Source: Xanthostigma xanthostigma (Eukaryota > Arthropoda > Insecta > Raphidioptera > Raphidiidae). From it: DNA of 64,000 nt. A program made the translations under genes and the position numbers. The notes beneath the pieces were generated by a model that searched no databases, was not told the origin of the DNA, and saw nothing but the letters and a program-made list of their open reading frames with translations. This document shows, piece after piece, positions 28,208 to 39,545 of this stretch; positions within the stretch are counted from its first letter, which is position 1; each line of letters begins with the position of its first letter. The DNA lies in the NCBI GenBank assembly GCA_963575645.1, contig OY754468.1:9300001-9364000 (forward strand), given 5' to 3'.

Positions 28208-29170
28208 ACAGGTATGGCCCGCGGGCCGCATCCGCCTCTTAGCCATCAACCTCCGTTGATGCGTTACAGTCCCAATCAAAAGTAAGTCGAATTCTAAATT
28301 TCCATAATAAATTTTTACAAAAGGTTATAAGTCGATGATACTAATAAATTATTGTTATAAAGGCATAAAAAAATATTTTTTTTAATATTAATTATTTCAG
28401 TATTTTACTTAATTTTGTACAAAGTTAGGTTAGAAAAAATAAATTTATGTAAATATCTGTATTTTACATATTATTTGCAGTAAATAATTAAAAAAAGAAA
28501 TTAGAAGCAATAAAAATTAAAATTAAATCGTTATGAAGTTGAAAATTCAGTTAAAATTGTTAAAATTGTCAGGAATAAAAGTCCATAATCGAAAAGTGCT
28601 AAGGTTTAATAATTTTTTTATTGATTAAAAGTCTCTTAAAAAAATTGGAAAAAATATCAAAATATGCGTAAGACATCGATGCTTTACATAGTTAGTTTTT
28701 CGGAACTGCTGACATTATTTGGTTATTTGCAGAAAATTAAAGTGTACCGTTTGCATGCTATAGGCTGACATGTTTTCCATAAGACTATATGTAAAAGTTT
28801 TTTTTAATTTTTTACTTTATAAAATGATTTTGGATTTTTTACAGAAAATTTTGTCATAAAAAAATCTTTTAAAAAAACTTTAATTCAAATTTTTTTCATT
28901 ATCTTCGTAAAACGGCTCAACCACCTTAATACGATCCGCGACCAGAATATATCCAGTAAGGATTCCAATCTATTCTGAAAATAACTACCTCAAATATGAC
29001 ACCTGACATCAATGAGCTTATCAAAAACAAAAGACCTCAGGTGTCTGGATTCTCAAGGTCAAGATTATTTACCCATTTTATTTACCTTTATATGAAAATT
29101 GATTTAAACTAAGTAAATAAAGATTTCAATTTAGTATGTGTTTTAGTTTTTAATTTAGTCTGGCCCGCTA
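28208..29170. repeat. Possible hAT-like element
   Basis: CAGTGATGCCACAGGTATGG followed by CCCGCGGGCCGC is a hAT-type terminus. A possible right end with TGGCCCGC lies at about 29161. The duplication was not found. A TTAA element occupies the inside (28247-28925). Confidence 0.4.
28247..28925 (-). mobile_element. TTAA element, inverted copy of that at 40202-40901
   Basis: ACGTTACAGTCCCAATCAAA-type start, AGTCGAATTCTAAAT, ATATGCGTAAGACATCGATG and the end AAACGGCTCAACCACC all recur in reverse order at 40202-40901. The right side has TTAA at 28926-28929; the left TTAA has decayed. No ORF. Confidence 0.8.
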
Positions 29171-29774
29171 ATAAGACCGTACCCAGAAATTCACTTTGGG
29201 GGGAGTCGAGCTCTGAATCAGAGACAATAAGTGACAACTTTATTTGAAAATAAGCACACGTATGTACGAGTATATTATAATACATAAATACAAATATTAA
29301 AAGACAGCCGACTTAGATTTCGACTAAAGAGTTTAATGATTCAAATTATTTAATGATTTATTCAAATAACAAGTATTAATGAGTTTACAGGGAAATTGAA
29401 ACCCTGCAACGGTTAGCAGGCTAGAGTAGACCGGACCGTGAAAAAGGGGTAACTTCCGGTCACAAAAAAAAGGTTATTCTAAACATCTCCAAATAGAATG
29501 TTGTTTACTTTATTTTGAAGTTTGCGTTCTTAAACTGCTTTGTTTTTATTACGTTAAAGAAGTACTTTCGTTTGTGTGTTTATTTGTTCTGTTAAAGCTT
29601 CACTATTGCAAATAAATAATTTCCACCACGAACTAGAACAGTTTTGTTACAATAATAATACATTTAATATTTATTTTAAAAATAAAATATGTCGTTACGT
29701 TTACAACAAATAAAAGTTACATATTAAACATGTTAATCGTCTATATAAAACTGTTGAAATTATAATATCTACAT

Positions 29775-30302
29775 CAAGTGTAAAAAAAACGTTCATCGCA
29801 AAATGTTTTGGGCTTCATAACTTTTTTATTTTTCATCCGATTAGTGTTTTTTTAGAAAACTAAATACAAATATTAGTTTTAATCTGTCTCCAGTACAAAT
29901 TTTAAGTAAAATTGATTTTTTAGGCCAGTAAAATGAAAATGATTTCACGCTAAAATCGCAAAAGGGTGCAGCTTTGAGGGAACATTTATTTAAGTATGAT
30001 ATACAATCTGTTAAAACTGCATCTTCGAGCGATGACTGAAACTTGCTAAAAAAACTGTGATTCTAATATCTCTATGGTTATTCCACACGGTGTTTTGAGA
30101 TTAAAAGAAGAAAAAAATATAACATTTGGATTATCCTTGCATAATGTTTCAAAAAGTCAATTTTACTTAAATTTTGTACAAGCATTTAAAAACTAATCAT
30201 TGTTTAAAAAAATTACTAAAATCGGAGTACAAATAAAAGAGTTATGAGGCCTAAAACTTAATCCAAATTTTACCACGAACGCTTTTTTTGCACGTGAGTA
30301 GT
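29775..30302. repeat. Imperfect inverted repeat
   Basis: AAGTGTAAAAAAAACGTTCA at the left is an imperfect inverted copy of CGAACGCTTTTTTTGCACGT at the right. The inner parts TTTGGGCTTCATAACTYTTTT and AAAGAGTTATGAGGCC also pair. Old fold-back element. Confidence 0.55.
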
Positions 30303-30332
30303 TAACAAATTTATAGAATTATGCTTACTTAC

Positions 30333-30470
30333 AATATTATGGTAACAAAATTAAATACACAGTAAAATAAAATAGGTTCAATACTGAACAATAAAATTAG
30401 ATCTAACAAATCAAAAATGTGTATGCATTACATAACATATAATTTACATAATTTTTAAAACTAGATTTGT
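30333..30470 (-). other. 5' (non-coding) exon of BTB copy 4
   Basis: Conserved block with TATGCATTACATAACATATA (plus strand) and a GTAAGT donor (plus-strand ACTTAC at 30327-30332). The intron to the acceptor near 28094 would be about 2.2 kb and contains the TTAA and fold-back repeats. Confidence 0.55.
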
Positions 30471-30487
30471 ACAGACATAATAGCCCA

Positions 30488-31240
30488 AGATCCCAGAGCC
30501 GCCAGACACAACCTATTTTTAAATAAATTAAACCTTACGTTTTGAGTAGTGTTTTATTCAGATGAAGGAAGGTTTTGGTTGGCCACTAGCGAAACACTGG
30601 TAAAGCTTATTTTATGATCTTCAACCAAAACCTTCCTTCATCTGAATATTCTATTGGATCAACACTACTTTATACTGTAGTGTTTTATGTACTTAGAACA
30701 CTTGGCGTACCTCCATCATTGAGTCTGTGACAAATGTACAGATACCAGGTGAGAAAGGTGAGTAAAAATAGGAGTCACTTAATTTAAATTTAAATGGCTG
30801 ATGTTTATGTATGTTTTGTAAAATATCACTATAAATTAGTATCCAGTATAGCCAGTCACTTTCCGCTGACCACAACTTCTGACAGACGCTTTAAAGCTTA
30901 GAGAAAAATTACCGAATTTCACTTATTTTTAAATGCTTGATTTTTATATATGTTATTCAGACAACTATTACAAAATTATATTTTAATAGCCTGGCAAATT
31001 TTAATGACCAAACATCCCCCCAGACGTAAAAAATAGTCAGCTGTTAGTATGAGCGCGAGAGCTTTATGACTATTTTTTACGTCTGGAGAGATGTTTGGTC
31101 ATTACAATTTGTCTGGCTGTTGAAATATAATTTTGTAATAGTTGTCTGAATAACATATATAAAAATCAAGCATTTAAAATACATAAAACACTACTCAAAA
31201 CGTAAGGTTTCATTTATTTCTGGCGGCTCTGGGATCTTAC
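30488..31240. mobile_element. Nested inverted-repeat elements
   Basis: Outer ends AGATCCCAGAGCCGCCAGAC and the inverted GGCGGCTCTGGGATCTT, with CTTACGTTTTGAGTAGTGTT on both arms. Within are two more hairpins: AGGAAGGTTTTGGTTG pairing across about 30600 (30560-30660), and a longer one of about 290 bases centred near 31055 with TACGTCTGGAGAGATGTTTG on its right arm. Confidence 0.75.
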
Positions 31241-31318
31241 TCTATAATTACGGTTCACTATTAATTGATTGAGTCAACTCTGCATTTATGTTATCAGAAA
31301 AGGTTCAGCCACGAAGTG

Positions 31319-31566
31319 TAACCAGGACACCTATAGCTTCCTATGCTTGCCGTGTTTTGAGACGCATCGTTTTCTGGCGCACACAAGATGGCGCTGTTAT
31401 GTTTCTTTCCACCTGTTTTCACCACAGTTACCAAAGTTTTTTAACTTCACAGACACTACATACATGTAAGCCATGAACGTGTGTGCGTTACCCAGTAGCT
31501 GACGCGATATTGGTTCAAGCGACAGATAACGATCCACCGCTACGCTAGAGCTGGGTCTCCTGGCTA
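31319..31566. mobile_element. MITE, family shared with 17758-18003
   Basis: ACCAGGACACCTATAGCTTC to AGCTGGGTCTCCTGGCTA. It matches the element next to BTB copy 2 along its length, with small indels, and has the same position relative to the BTB coding exon. Confidence 0.7.
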
Positions 31567-31655
31567 CAGACTTTGTGGATCCAGCTATTGAAACCATTGT
31601 ACATCTATCTTATATTTTTAAAAAAATTGCAGGAATAAATTTGCTCGAATTTAGG

Positions 31656-32240
31656 TTAGTCCTTTATTACACCACGTGTATAAAATTTTCTAAGTTTCGT
31701 ATAGGAAACTATGTCGTTGTAGTGTTGGGCCGCATTCATAAGTTCAGTGATAATCGGATCGGCTCGTGATGGCATTGAATTATATGTGTGAAAATGGACA
31801 AGCCTATATGTAATGAATCTATCAAACTCAATATAACCCGTTACAATTGCAAAAACTTCTAATTTATCTAAACAATAATGAATGAAGCTCTCTATCTCTA
31901 AAGCCATTGAATCTTTCAGTACTGTAAAAGCTTGACGTTCATCATCAAAATCAATATTTACAGCCTCATTGTTGTATCTGGAATACATGAATTTAAAAAC
32001 TCGATCAAAAACGTCAGGGGTGTATGTGAAGAAAACCATTTTTATTCCTTCAAATATGAAAACTGCTTGAATAGCTGCATTAAAAAGAGGTTTGCTGTAT
32101 GCTTTTAATACATCGGTATGTAGCAGATATTCGTCTCCAGGTTTATTTACGAATATCACATCATATGATGCGCGGTCGAGGTCCGTAAGTTTCTCTGAAT
32201 CCTTCAATATTTTATACTTTTTAGGTTCTCGATCAGACAT
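31656..32240 (-). CDS. BTB/POZ-like protein, cluster copy 5
   Basis: 194 residues, starting MSDREPKKYKILKDSEKLTD, with a splice acceptor TTTTGTTACAG directly upstream (exon from 32245). The BTB-like match is clearest here: SYDVIFVNKPGDEYLLHTDV keeps the D and the H expected in the first half of a BTB fold. Then come LKAYSKPLFNAAIQAVF and the later helices FDRVFKFMYSRYNNEAVNI and LKDSMALEIESFIHYCLDKL. The C-terminal part (VTGYIEFDRFITYRLVHFHT) follows the family pattern but is more divergent from copies 1-4 than they are from each other. The frame is open. The 5' exon is at 33167. The function is unknown; a protein-interaction role is inferred from the fold only. Confidence 0.75.
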   Translation of the reverse strand: MSDREPKKYKILKDSEKLTDLDRASYDVIFVNKPGDEYLLHTDVLKAYSKPLFNAAIQAVFIFEGIKMVFFTYTPDVFDRVFKFMYSRYNNEAVNIDFDDERQAFTVLKDSMALEIESFIHYCLDKLEVFAIVTGYIEFDRFITYRLVHFHTYNSMPSRADPIITELMNAAQHYNDIVSYTKLRKFYTRGVIKD

Positions 32241-32245
32241 TTTGC

Positions 32246-33166
32246 CTGTAACAAAATTTTAAAATATGCTTTGTAAATATGCAAGGGTGACTCAGATTTG
32301 ACCTCCAGATCTGTATCTCGATTATTTGTGAAAATAATAGGATGGATTTCTGGGTTAGAGTACGATAACATAAATAAATATTCATTAGAAATACACAATT
32401 ATTATTTTAAATAACATATAACAGTATTATTAGCCGTTTTAAGTGCGGAAAATAGATTTTTAAATGTTATTTTTTGCGCAGTGGAAAGGGGAAGGCGTTT
32501 GGGAGGGGTTCTTTAAAAAAACATTTATGGGGTTGTGTCGATGCAATGGCGTTTTTCTTTGCGCAGTGAAAATTTAGGGCGTTTGGAGAGAGTTCTTCAA
32601 AAAACAATTATGGGGTCGTGTATACAAAGTGTGTTAGTAATACTGAGTAGGTAATTGTACACCAGTTGTTATGACGTGTATATGTTATTTCGGATAGGTT
32701 AGATTCAAAAAATGACAATGGAAGACCAAAAGGTTTTAGGTATTTTTGAGGAAATTTGTGAATAATCCGCAAAGTTTTTTTTTTTTTTGGAACTACAAAA
32801 TTTAGCGTTTCTATGACAAAAAAAAGTTAAAATTTGGGGCATATCGAGTTACCGTACTGGAACTTTGTCAATGAATCTTGTAGAATAAATCACTCCAATT
32901 AAGAACATAACCGAAGTACAGCCCTGGAAAGTCATGCCTGAGATACTCTATATAAAGTCTTTTCTGTAAAAAAAATGATCCAGTGAGCTCAAATATAATT
33001 AGGCTCTAACAATGACTAAATTTCGGAATCGCAAAATCGCGCTTAATGATTTTGGAAGACATCGATCGATAAAAAATGAATCATTAAAATACAAAAAGGA
33101 ACAAATCTAAGTAACATTTTAAAATGTTTATTAATCGACTGGATACAAATAGGTATGTATACTTAC
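32246..33166 (-). other. Intron of BTB copy 5
   Basis: About 0.9 kb between the 5' exon donor and the coding-exon acceptor. It contains AT-rich sequence with two related words GCGCAGTGRAAA near 32477 and 32560, and no element that I recognise. It is the shortest intron in the family and may be nearest the original state. Confidence 0.5.
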
Positions 33167-33310
33167 AATTATTGTCAAAATTAATTATACACTAAAAATG
33201 ATTGACTTTTCATTAAAATTTAAAAATAACACTGGTTTGCAGGAACTATTTATACATTTCTAAATTTGTCTGCATTACGTAACATCAAATTTATATAATT
33301 ATTAATTAAG
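33167..33310 (-). other. 5' (non-coding) exon of BTB copy 5
   Basis: Minus-strand block with GATGTTACGTAATGCAGACA and AAATTTAGAAATG, ending at a GTAAGT donor (plus-strand ACTTAC at 33161-33166). Closest in sequence to the block of copy 1. Confidence 0.55.
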
Positions 33311-34446
33311 AGGAGCTATTCAAACCAGCGTATTCCATGTTGGGCGCGAAACATTTATTACAAATCAAAAAGACATGTTTCAGTTAAAACAGTTACAAAG
33401 TCAAACGATAGAGGAAGTAAATAGTCAAAACAAAAAACACGTGAAAATTCTACAAAATATTGCACATACCGCTAGCCTAGCGGCATGTAGCCGCGCAGAA
33501 TTACCAAATCCGTCACATGCAATTATTGCGAACGTCGATTTTAAATTTTGTTTTGTTAGATAATACGAATATAAATAACATATTAAGTTTAAACGCCAAT
33601 CGGAGCACCGCACGATGGTTAAAAAAAATGGCAAAAATCGTCCATATCACTTTTTGGCGATTTACGGGAAAACTATGCATTTGACAAATTAAGTGTAGGA
33701 AAATAAAAAATGCGCAATAAAAAGACGAATCGAATGAGTTTTTGTGAGCTCCGATCGGTCCAGTAGTTTTTTAGTAAATTGCAAAAAACCGCTTTTTTGG
33801 GCCATTTTTTCGAAATTCCATAACTTCCGTTCTATTAAATATGAAGACTTGAAACTTTAATAGAATATGTGTTTTATAAGCTTCAATATGCATACAAAAT
33901 TTCAGCAAGATCGATGTTATACTTTTTGAGAAACTTTGAAAAAACCGAAAAAGGCCCTTCCGAAAAGGGTCCCTGAAAAAGTTTTGGGCCAGCGTAGACC
34001 AATTTTTCAAAAGTGCTTTTGTTCATCGAGAGCTGCTCTACAACATCCTGCAATGCCGTACCATTACACCTAGCGAAAGTGCGAAAAAAATTTCAAAAAT
34101 AATGTCTAATTAATGCTGTTATTTGTATCCATGCGACACATATCGCACTCCGGCAGAAATAGGACCACAAAGTCAAAATTGACAATTATGACTTTTATAT
34201 GAATTTCAGTAGCATTTTTTTAAATTTTCATGCAGAAAAATAGCCATAAGTTTATTTCAAATATTTCTCACTAGAGTTCACTTGTGTCTATATGTGTGTG
34301 TTACATCGTCTTCTGAAGTAAGCAGAAATACCGCCATATACTGATTTGTGGCTATATTGTTGCAGTGTTTTACATAATATTATTATTGTGTTGTGCTTTC
34401 AACTGTTATTTACGTCAGTTTAACAATAATTATTTTTTTGAACAAA

Positions 34447-36764
34447 ATGTCGGAGTCGCGGATAGAAAAAATTCTGCGGTTAGCGATGAAACAAAGTTTG
34501 CATGATGCAATGAACGAAGAAGTAAGTCTAATTATTTTAAACTTTTGTTAACACAACATAACCTCACATTTTTGCATGCACAATTCGGTATGATTTTTTA
34601 TTAAAATTTCTAAATATCGATAATTTTTAGAAAAGTATTAGAATTGTTTATAAAACGAACTGTAATTTTAGAATAGTTTTCTCATTTCTGTTTTCTTTAA
34701 AGGTACCTGTTGCAGTTGTGCCAAATAATACAATAGAAACTGAAGTTTATCAAGGTATAGTTAATTGCAGTGATGATGAAGACAAAGATTCAACATGGGA
34801 ACCAGAAGATCACGAAGAAAATAACAGTAGTGAAGAAGGTAATGCCCCAGATGACAAAGATTCAGCATGGGAACCAGAAGATCATGAAGAAAATAAAAAT
34901 AACAGTGAGGAAGGTAACGCCCTAGGTGATAAAGATTCAACATGGGAACTAGAAGATCACGAAGAAGATAATAATATTAACACTGAAGAAGGTTATGCCC
35001 CAGATGACGATGAAACTGCAATACCAAAACTAAAATGTAGGAAACGTAAAGCATATCCCGAAACATGGATAAAAAATGAAGCAAAGAAAAAAAGAAATCT
35101 TGGTGAAGATTACACTTCTGTTAAAGGTAAGAAAATAAAGGGAAAAATTATGAAACTGCCATGTCCTGCAAGCTGTATTTATAAATGCAGTTATAAAGTG
35201 AAACATGAGCAAAGAGAAGAAATTTTTAAAAATTTTTGGAGCCTGGGTGATTTAATGCTTCAGCGGCAATATGTACTGAAACAAATGATTCAAATAAAAT
35301 CAAAGTACCAAAAAAAAACTGAGAACAGTATAAGAAAATATTGCAATAACGCTTATCACTTTGAGATTAATGGTGTTCGTACGAGAGTCTGTAAATTATT
35401 TTTTATGCATACTTTAAATATTTCGGACAAATTTATACGCACAGTTATTAAAAAAAACACAGATGGCTTTATAGAATCTGATTTAAGAGGAAAACATGGT
35501 AAACATGTAAAAGTTGATAGTCGGGTAAAAGATGACATAAAAAATCACATAAACTCTATACCTAGAATTGAATCCCACTACTTAAGACAGCAAAGTTCGC
35601 GTGAATACATAGAAGGCGGGAAAACTATTGCGGGATTACATCGAGACTATATTGAAATTTGTAAAAAAGAAAATAAATCATTTGGTAATTTGACAATGTA
35701 TTCTAGAATTTTCAATAACGAATTTAATATATCGTTCTTTACACCAAAAAAGGATCAATGTTCGCTTTGCGAAACATTCAAAAACTCGACTGAAGATGAG
35801 AAAGAAATCTTAAAACTTAATTATGAAAAACACCTAAAGGAAAAGAAAAGATCACGAGAAAAAAAAGACTTCGACAAACAACAGGCAAAGGAAGGAAAAT
35901 GTGTGACAGCTTGTTTTGATCTACAAGCTGCACTTCCTACCCCAATGGGTGAAGTTTCGTCCTTTTACTACAAGTCGAAACTCTCCACTTATAATTTTAC
36001 TATTTATAATTTTGCAGCTTCACCTGAGGGCTTTTGCTATATATGGCATGAGGGTGAAGCCAAAAGAGGATCCAATGAAATTGGCACTTGCATTTTTCAT
36101 TTTTTAAAAGAAAATCAAGGCCTGCCCGTTATCTTTTATTCTGACAACTGTATGGGTCAAAATAAAAATAAATATTTAACGTCTCTGTATTTATATGCAG
36201 TAACTAAATATGAAATACCGTCTATAACTCATAACTTTCTAATATGTGGACATACGCAAAATGAAGGAGATGGTTTACACTCCTTAATTGAAAAACAAAA
36301 AAAAGGATGTTAAAATCTGGTCCAATCTGTATACCAGCCCAGTGGGTCACTGTCATACAAACAGCCAAAAAGACTGGAAAGCCCTTTAATATCCATGAAA
36401 TGAGTTATGACGACATTTTTGATTTAAAAAAACTATCAGAATCTTTCGGCAAAAATTTTCAAATAAATGAAAACGACGAAAAAGTGTCATGGCTTAATAT
36501 TTCTACAATTAAAGTTGAAAAAAATAATCCATTTATATTTTTTTACAAAAATAGTTATGATGATTCTGATTTTAAAAAAGTATTTATACGAAGAAAGCAA
36601 AGAGGTCGACCTCTAAGTGAAATTACAGACGTTAAAAAAGCGTATAACGCACCTGTTGGAATTACACACAAAAAAAAAAAGATCTTATTTCTATCTGCAA
36701 AGATAATCTAATTCCTAAAAAATACCACCAATTCTACAACAATCTTACAATCTCAAAAGATTAG
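34447..36764 (+). pseudogene. DDE-type transposase-like gene, two frameshifts
   Basis: Exon 1 (34447-34521, 25 codons) starts MSESRIEKILRLAMKQSLHD; a GTAAGT donor and a TTTAAAG acceptor bound the intron 34522-34702. Exon 2 starts with an acidic region of three tandem repeats of about 30 residues (units around STWEPEDHEENN). Next come a basic region, a helical domain with SNLTMYSRIF-like and CSLCETFKNS motifs (a CxxC pair), and the catalytic region. That region has CFDLQAALPTPMG, IWHEGEAKRGSNEIGTCIFH, VIFYSDNCMGQNKNKY and GHTQNEGDGLHSLIE. The conserved D, D and E fit a DDE nuclease, the type annotated as DUF7869 in many insect proteins (family from memory). The frame breaks at an A8 run near 36300 and again at an A10 run near 36675. 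The last frame ends IPKKYHQFYNNL... at 36764. Both breaks are in A runs, so sequencing error and real decay are both possible. Confidence 0.75.
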
Positions 36765-37404
36765 GAATCGGAATAATGAAAAATAATAATTAATAATAAT
36801 TATCAGTACCTATAATTAAAACACAATTTTTATAAAATAGAATAACATTAATTTCTTATTATTATATTATGAAACTTCAGTAAGTTGTTTTGTGTTTATT
36901 ATTACAAAAATGTTTAATAAAACAATATTTTTTCTCTCAAATGTGTCGATTTATTTGGTAATTACTTTATAATTAGCCCAAAATTATCAAAACATGGCGA
37001 TTTTATTTCAAAATAAAAAACAAACAAACTGTTGTAATGTGATAAATTGTCATTTACTTACTTACATAAATCGTTTAAATTTCATTTTTCGGTCAAAAAT
37101 AAGGACACAAATACAAAAACACCCCTTTAAAATTAATCAAACATTATTTTTTTAATCAATTATGATTCGAAAAACTAATTGCAAATCTTTCATATAAACG
37201 CAAAAGCATTTGTGATCCACTACGTATTTTTTTTTTCTATAATTAAAATTTCAAGTGCTATTATCTCAAAACTTGCATTTTAGAGTTGTGACCCTATTTC
37301 AGCCGGAGTGCGATATGCACAATTGTACGTAAATATATAATGATATCATTATTATTATTGCCATTTTCGCTTTAAAACGCAAGCTCCCTTTTTTAAAATC
37401 AATT
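36765..37404. other. 3' part of the transposon interior
   Basis: AT-rich non-coding sequence between the transposase-like gene and the right inverted repeat. Several AATAAA-like words follow the stop codon (for example near 36908). No other feature. Confidence 0.45.
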
Positions 37405-37973
37405 TTTTTCACACTTTCGCTAGGTGTAATGGTACGACATTGCAGGATGTTGTAGAGCAACTCTTGATGAACAAAAGCACTTTTGAAAAATTGGTCTACG
37501 CTGGCCCAAAACTTTTTCAGGGACCCTTTTCGGAAGGGCCTTTTTCGGTTTTTTCAAAGTTTCTCAAAAAGTATAACATCGATCTTACTGAAATTTTGTA
37601 TGCATATTGAAGCTTATAAAACACATATTCTATTAAAGTTTCAAGTCTTCATATTTAATAGAACGGAAGTTATGGAATTTCGAAAAAATGGCCCAAAAAA
37701 GCGGTTTTTTGCAATTTACTAAAAAACTACTGGACCGATCGGAGCTCACAAAAACTCATTCGATTCGTCTTTTTATTGCGCATTTTTTATTTTCCTACAC
37801 TTAATTTGTCAAATGCACAGTTTTCCCGTAAATCGCCAAAAAGTGATATGGACGATTTTTGCCATTTTTTTTAACCATCGTGCTCCGATTGGCGTTTAAA
37901 CTTAATATGTATTATGTTACTTATATTCGTATTATCTAACAAAAAAAATTTTAAAATCGACGTTCGCAATTGC

Positions 37974-38523
37974 ACGTTTTTTAGGACACGAATCAGCTAA
38001 TTCTACCCGACTACATGTGCTTTATTATCGCTTTGCGCGTCAGAGCTGACTTTCGTTCATATAAGAAGTTATATCTAAGTTAATTTCACACGAAATTTAT
38101 TTAAATTGAAGCTTTCTAAAAAGAGGAGATTCTGATCTATAAAACAGGACTATTTTTAAATCCATTCGAGTTCATAAATACTACTAATTGTAATTGAAAA
38201 TCACGAATAGCAGTCGTCAGTTGATCTTTACGTATGTACGTCCAAGGTTTACACTGTTTACAGATCGCAATTTTCGTCGGATTGCCTTGTGTTATATTTT
38301 ATTAACTTTGTTTACTATCAGACCAGAACCCTATTTAAATTCACTAAAATGTGCTCAGTAGTTTAATTATTTTTATAAACAGTTTTATTTTATTATTTTG
38401 GACAGCTAATATTTAAAAAAAACAAAAATTCTGTAAGTGTAGTATATTCCTGCTCTTATGGAATATTTCTTGTGATTTTAAATATCTGAAATAGTTTTTA
38501 AAATATTCGCAAAAAAAACCAAA
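37974..38523. repeat. Dispersed repeat, related to the sequence before the integrin exon
   Basis: The stretch near 38195-38310 (GAAAATCACGAATAGCAGTC, TACGTATGTACGTCC, ACAGATCGCAATT) is related to 63010-63115. The stretch near 38460-38523 matches 62551-62605. Both pairs are in the same strand but in different order at the two sites. Confidence 0.55.
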
Positions 38524-38537
38524 CCCCTCCTTTTTTA

Positions 38538-38758
38538 AATCTATGTTTGTTATTATTTTTTCAATATTTTGATACTAATTAATTATTTTGAAAGAATTTT
38601 ATATAAAGCGAATTAGAAATTAAATATTAATTATTTTTTATATTTTTTAGATCCGTTCTGAAGAAGATCCAAATCCGGATCGAAACGTTAATGTATAAAT
38701 TATATTTTTTGTTAATATATTGTCTGAAAAATTGGTCGATAATTTTATTTATTGAAGT
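38538..38758 (+). mobile_element. 221-base insertion with a hammerhead-like motif
   Basis: A related repeat at 62551-62756 runs through this point without the insert, giving an empty site for comparison. The insert is flanked by the direct repeat CCCCTCCTTTTTTA (38524-38537 and 38759-38772, 14 bases). It carries the fold at 38654-38693. A partial inverted relative lies at about 60940-61080. No ORF. Confidence 0.75.
38654..38693 (+). ncRNA. Hammerhead-ribozyme-like motif
   Basis: Stem I CGTT, core CTGAAGAA, stem II GATCC, loop AAATCC, stem II GGATC, GAAAC, GTT, stem I AATG (one G-U pair). Same plan and spacing as at 21084-21123 with unrelated stem sequences, which is what an RNA fold under selection would give. 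Confidence 0.55.
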
Positions 38759-38772
38759 CCCCTCCTTTTTTA

Positions 38773-38920
38773 CTAAAATGTTTATAGCTTTAGCAGTTTT
38801 TTCGCCCCCACTTCAATTTTTTCAAAAAGTTTCTAGATTTCATTCCTAATCGAATGACACCATGATCATAATTTTCGGTGAAGGAGCTTTGGAATTCATC
38901 AAAAAGGGACACAAATAATA
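38773..38920 (+). repeat. Dispersed repeat, right part
   Basis: CTAAAATGTTTATAG, TTTTTTCGCCCCCACTTCA, ATGATCATAATTTTCGGTGA and GGAATTCATCAAAAAGGGAC recur at 62617-62756 in the same order. Confidence 0.75.
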
Positions 38921-39242
38921 ATTTCTGATTTGAAGATTACAGTAGATTATAAACGTCGGAAAAATATCCTTGGATTTGAATTAAACGATTTTTTTCAGAT
39001 TCTTTAGCACAAATATTCTTTTTTACAACACAATCCTAGTACCTATACATTTTTAAAATACATTTAAAGATAATTCGTTTTTACTTATACAATAAAATTT
39101 TATAAAAAATAACGGATGTGTGCTAACACATAATTCTTAAATATTAAAACCTAAAAGTACTGTATATACAAACTTATATAAAAATTTGCGTCATATTTGT
39201 TTCTTTAAAAAAAAAAAAACAATTTATATCCAAATGTGAAGG

Positions 39243-39545
39243 CTTTCACGGATGGTGTTGAGCCAAATCTTCTTGGTTTCCGGGCTTGTATGCTGTGGTC
39301 CATTAGTATTTTTACCTGACGTTTCGTCTACAACTGCGGTAGATATTATATCAAAGGCGATGTGGTAGCGGGCGAAGTGTCCTTCTAGGCTGCTCACAGG
39401 TAAGCAGCTGAGAAGGACACTTCGCCCGCTACCACATCGCCTTTGATAATGTCAACCGCAGTTGTAGACAAAACGTCAGGTAAAAATACCAATGGACCAC
39501 GGCATACAAACCCGAAAACCAAGAATACACTTGCCCCATCTTACC
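39243..39545. mobile_element. Fold-back element, family also at 52825-53270
   Basis: Arms TTCTTGGTTTCCGGGCTTGT, CCTGACGTTTCGTCTACAAC and AAAGGCGATGTGGTAGCGGG pair with their inverted copies across a centre near 39393. The same arm sequences occur at 52825-53270 with a different centre. The GTAGAC-GAAACGTC segment resembles the 3' half of the hammerhead-like motifs, but the 5' core is not recognisable. Confidence 0.8.

Larger units (their letters stand above)
33518..37973 (+). mobile_element. DNA transposon with about 570-base terminal inverted repeats
   Basis: Left end TGCAATTATTGCGAACGTCG and right end CGACGTTCGCAATTGCA, extending inward to about 34090 and 37405. The arms are very similar: an incidental 79-codon ORF in each arm translates identically. 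A further inverted pair (TATCGCACTCCGGC near 34140 and 37310) lies just inside. No clear target duplication. The interior holds one transposase-like gene with an intron. The long arms and the gene type suggest an IS4-like or related eukaryotic superfamily, which I cannot name with confidence. Confidence 0.85.

Noticed and set aside
33771..37722. Two identical 79-codon ORFs (33771-34010 minus, 37483-37722 plus)
   Set aside because: They are the same sequence in the two inverted arms of the transposon. Their identity is informative about arm similarity, but the ORF is incidental.
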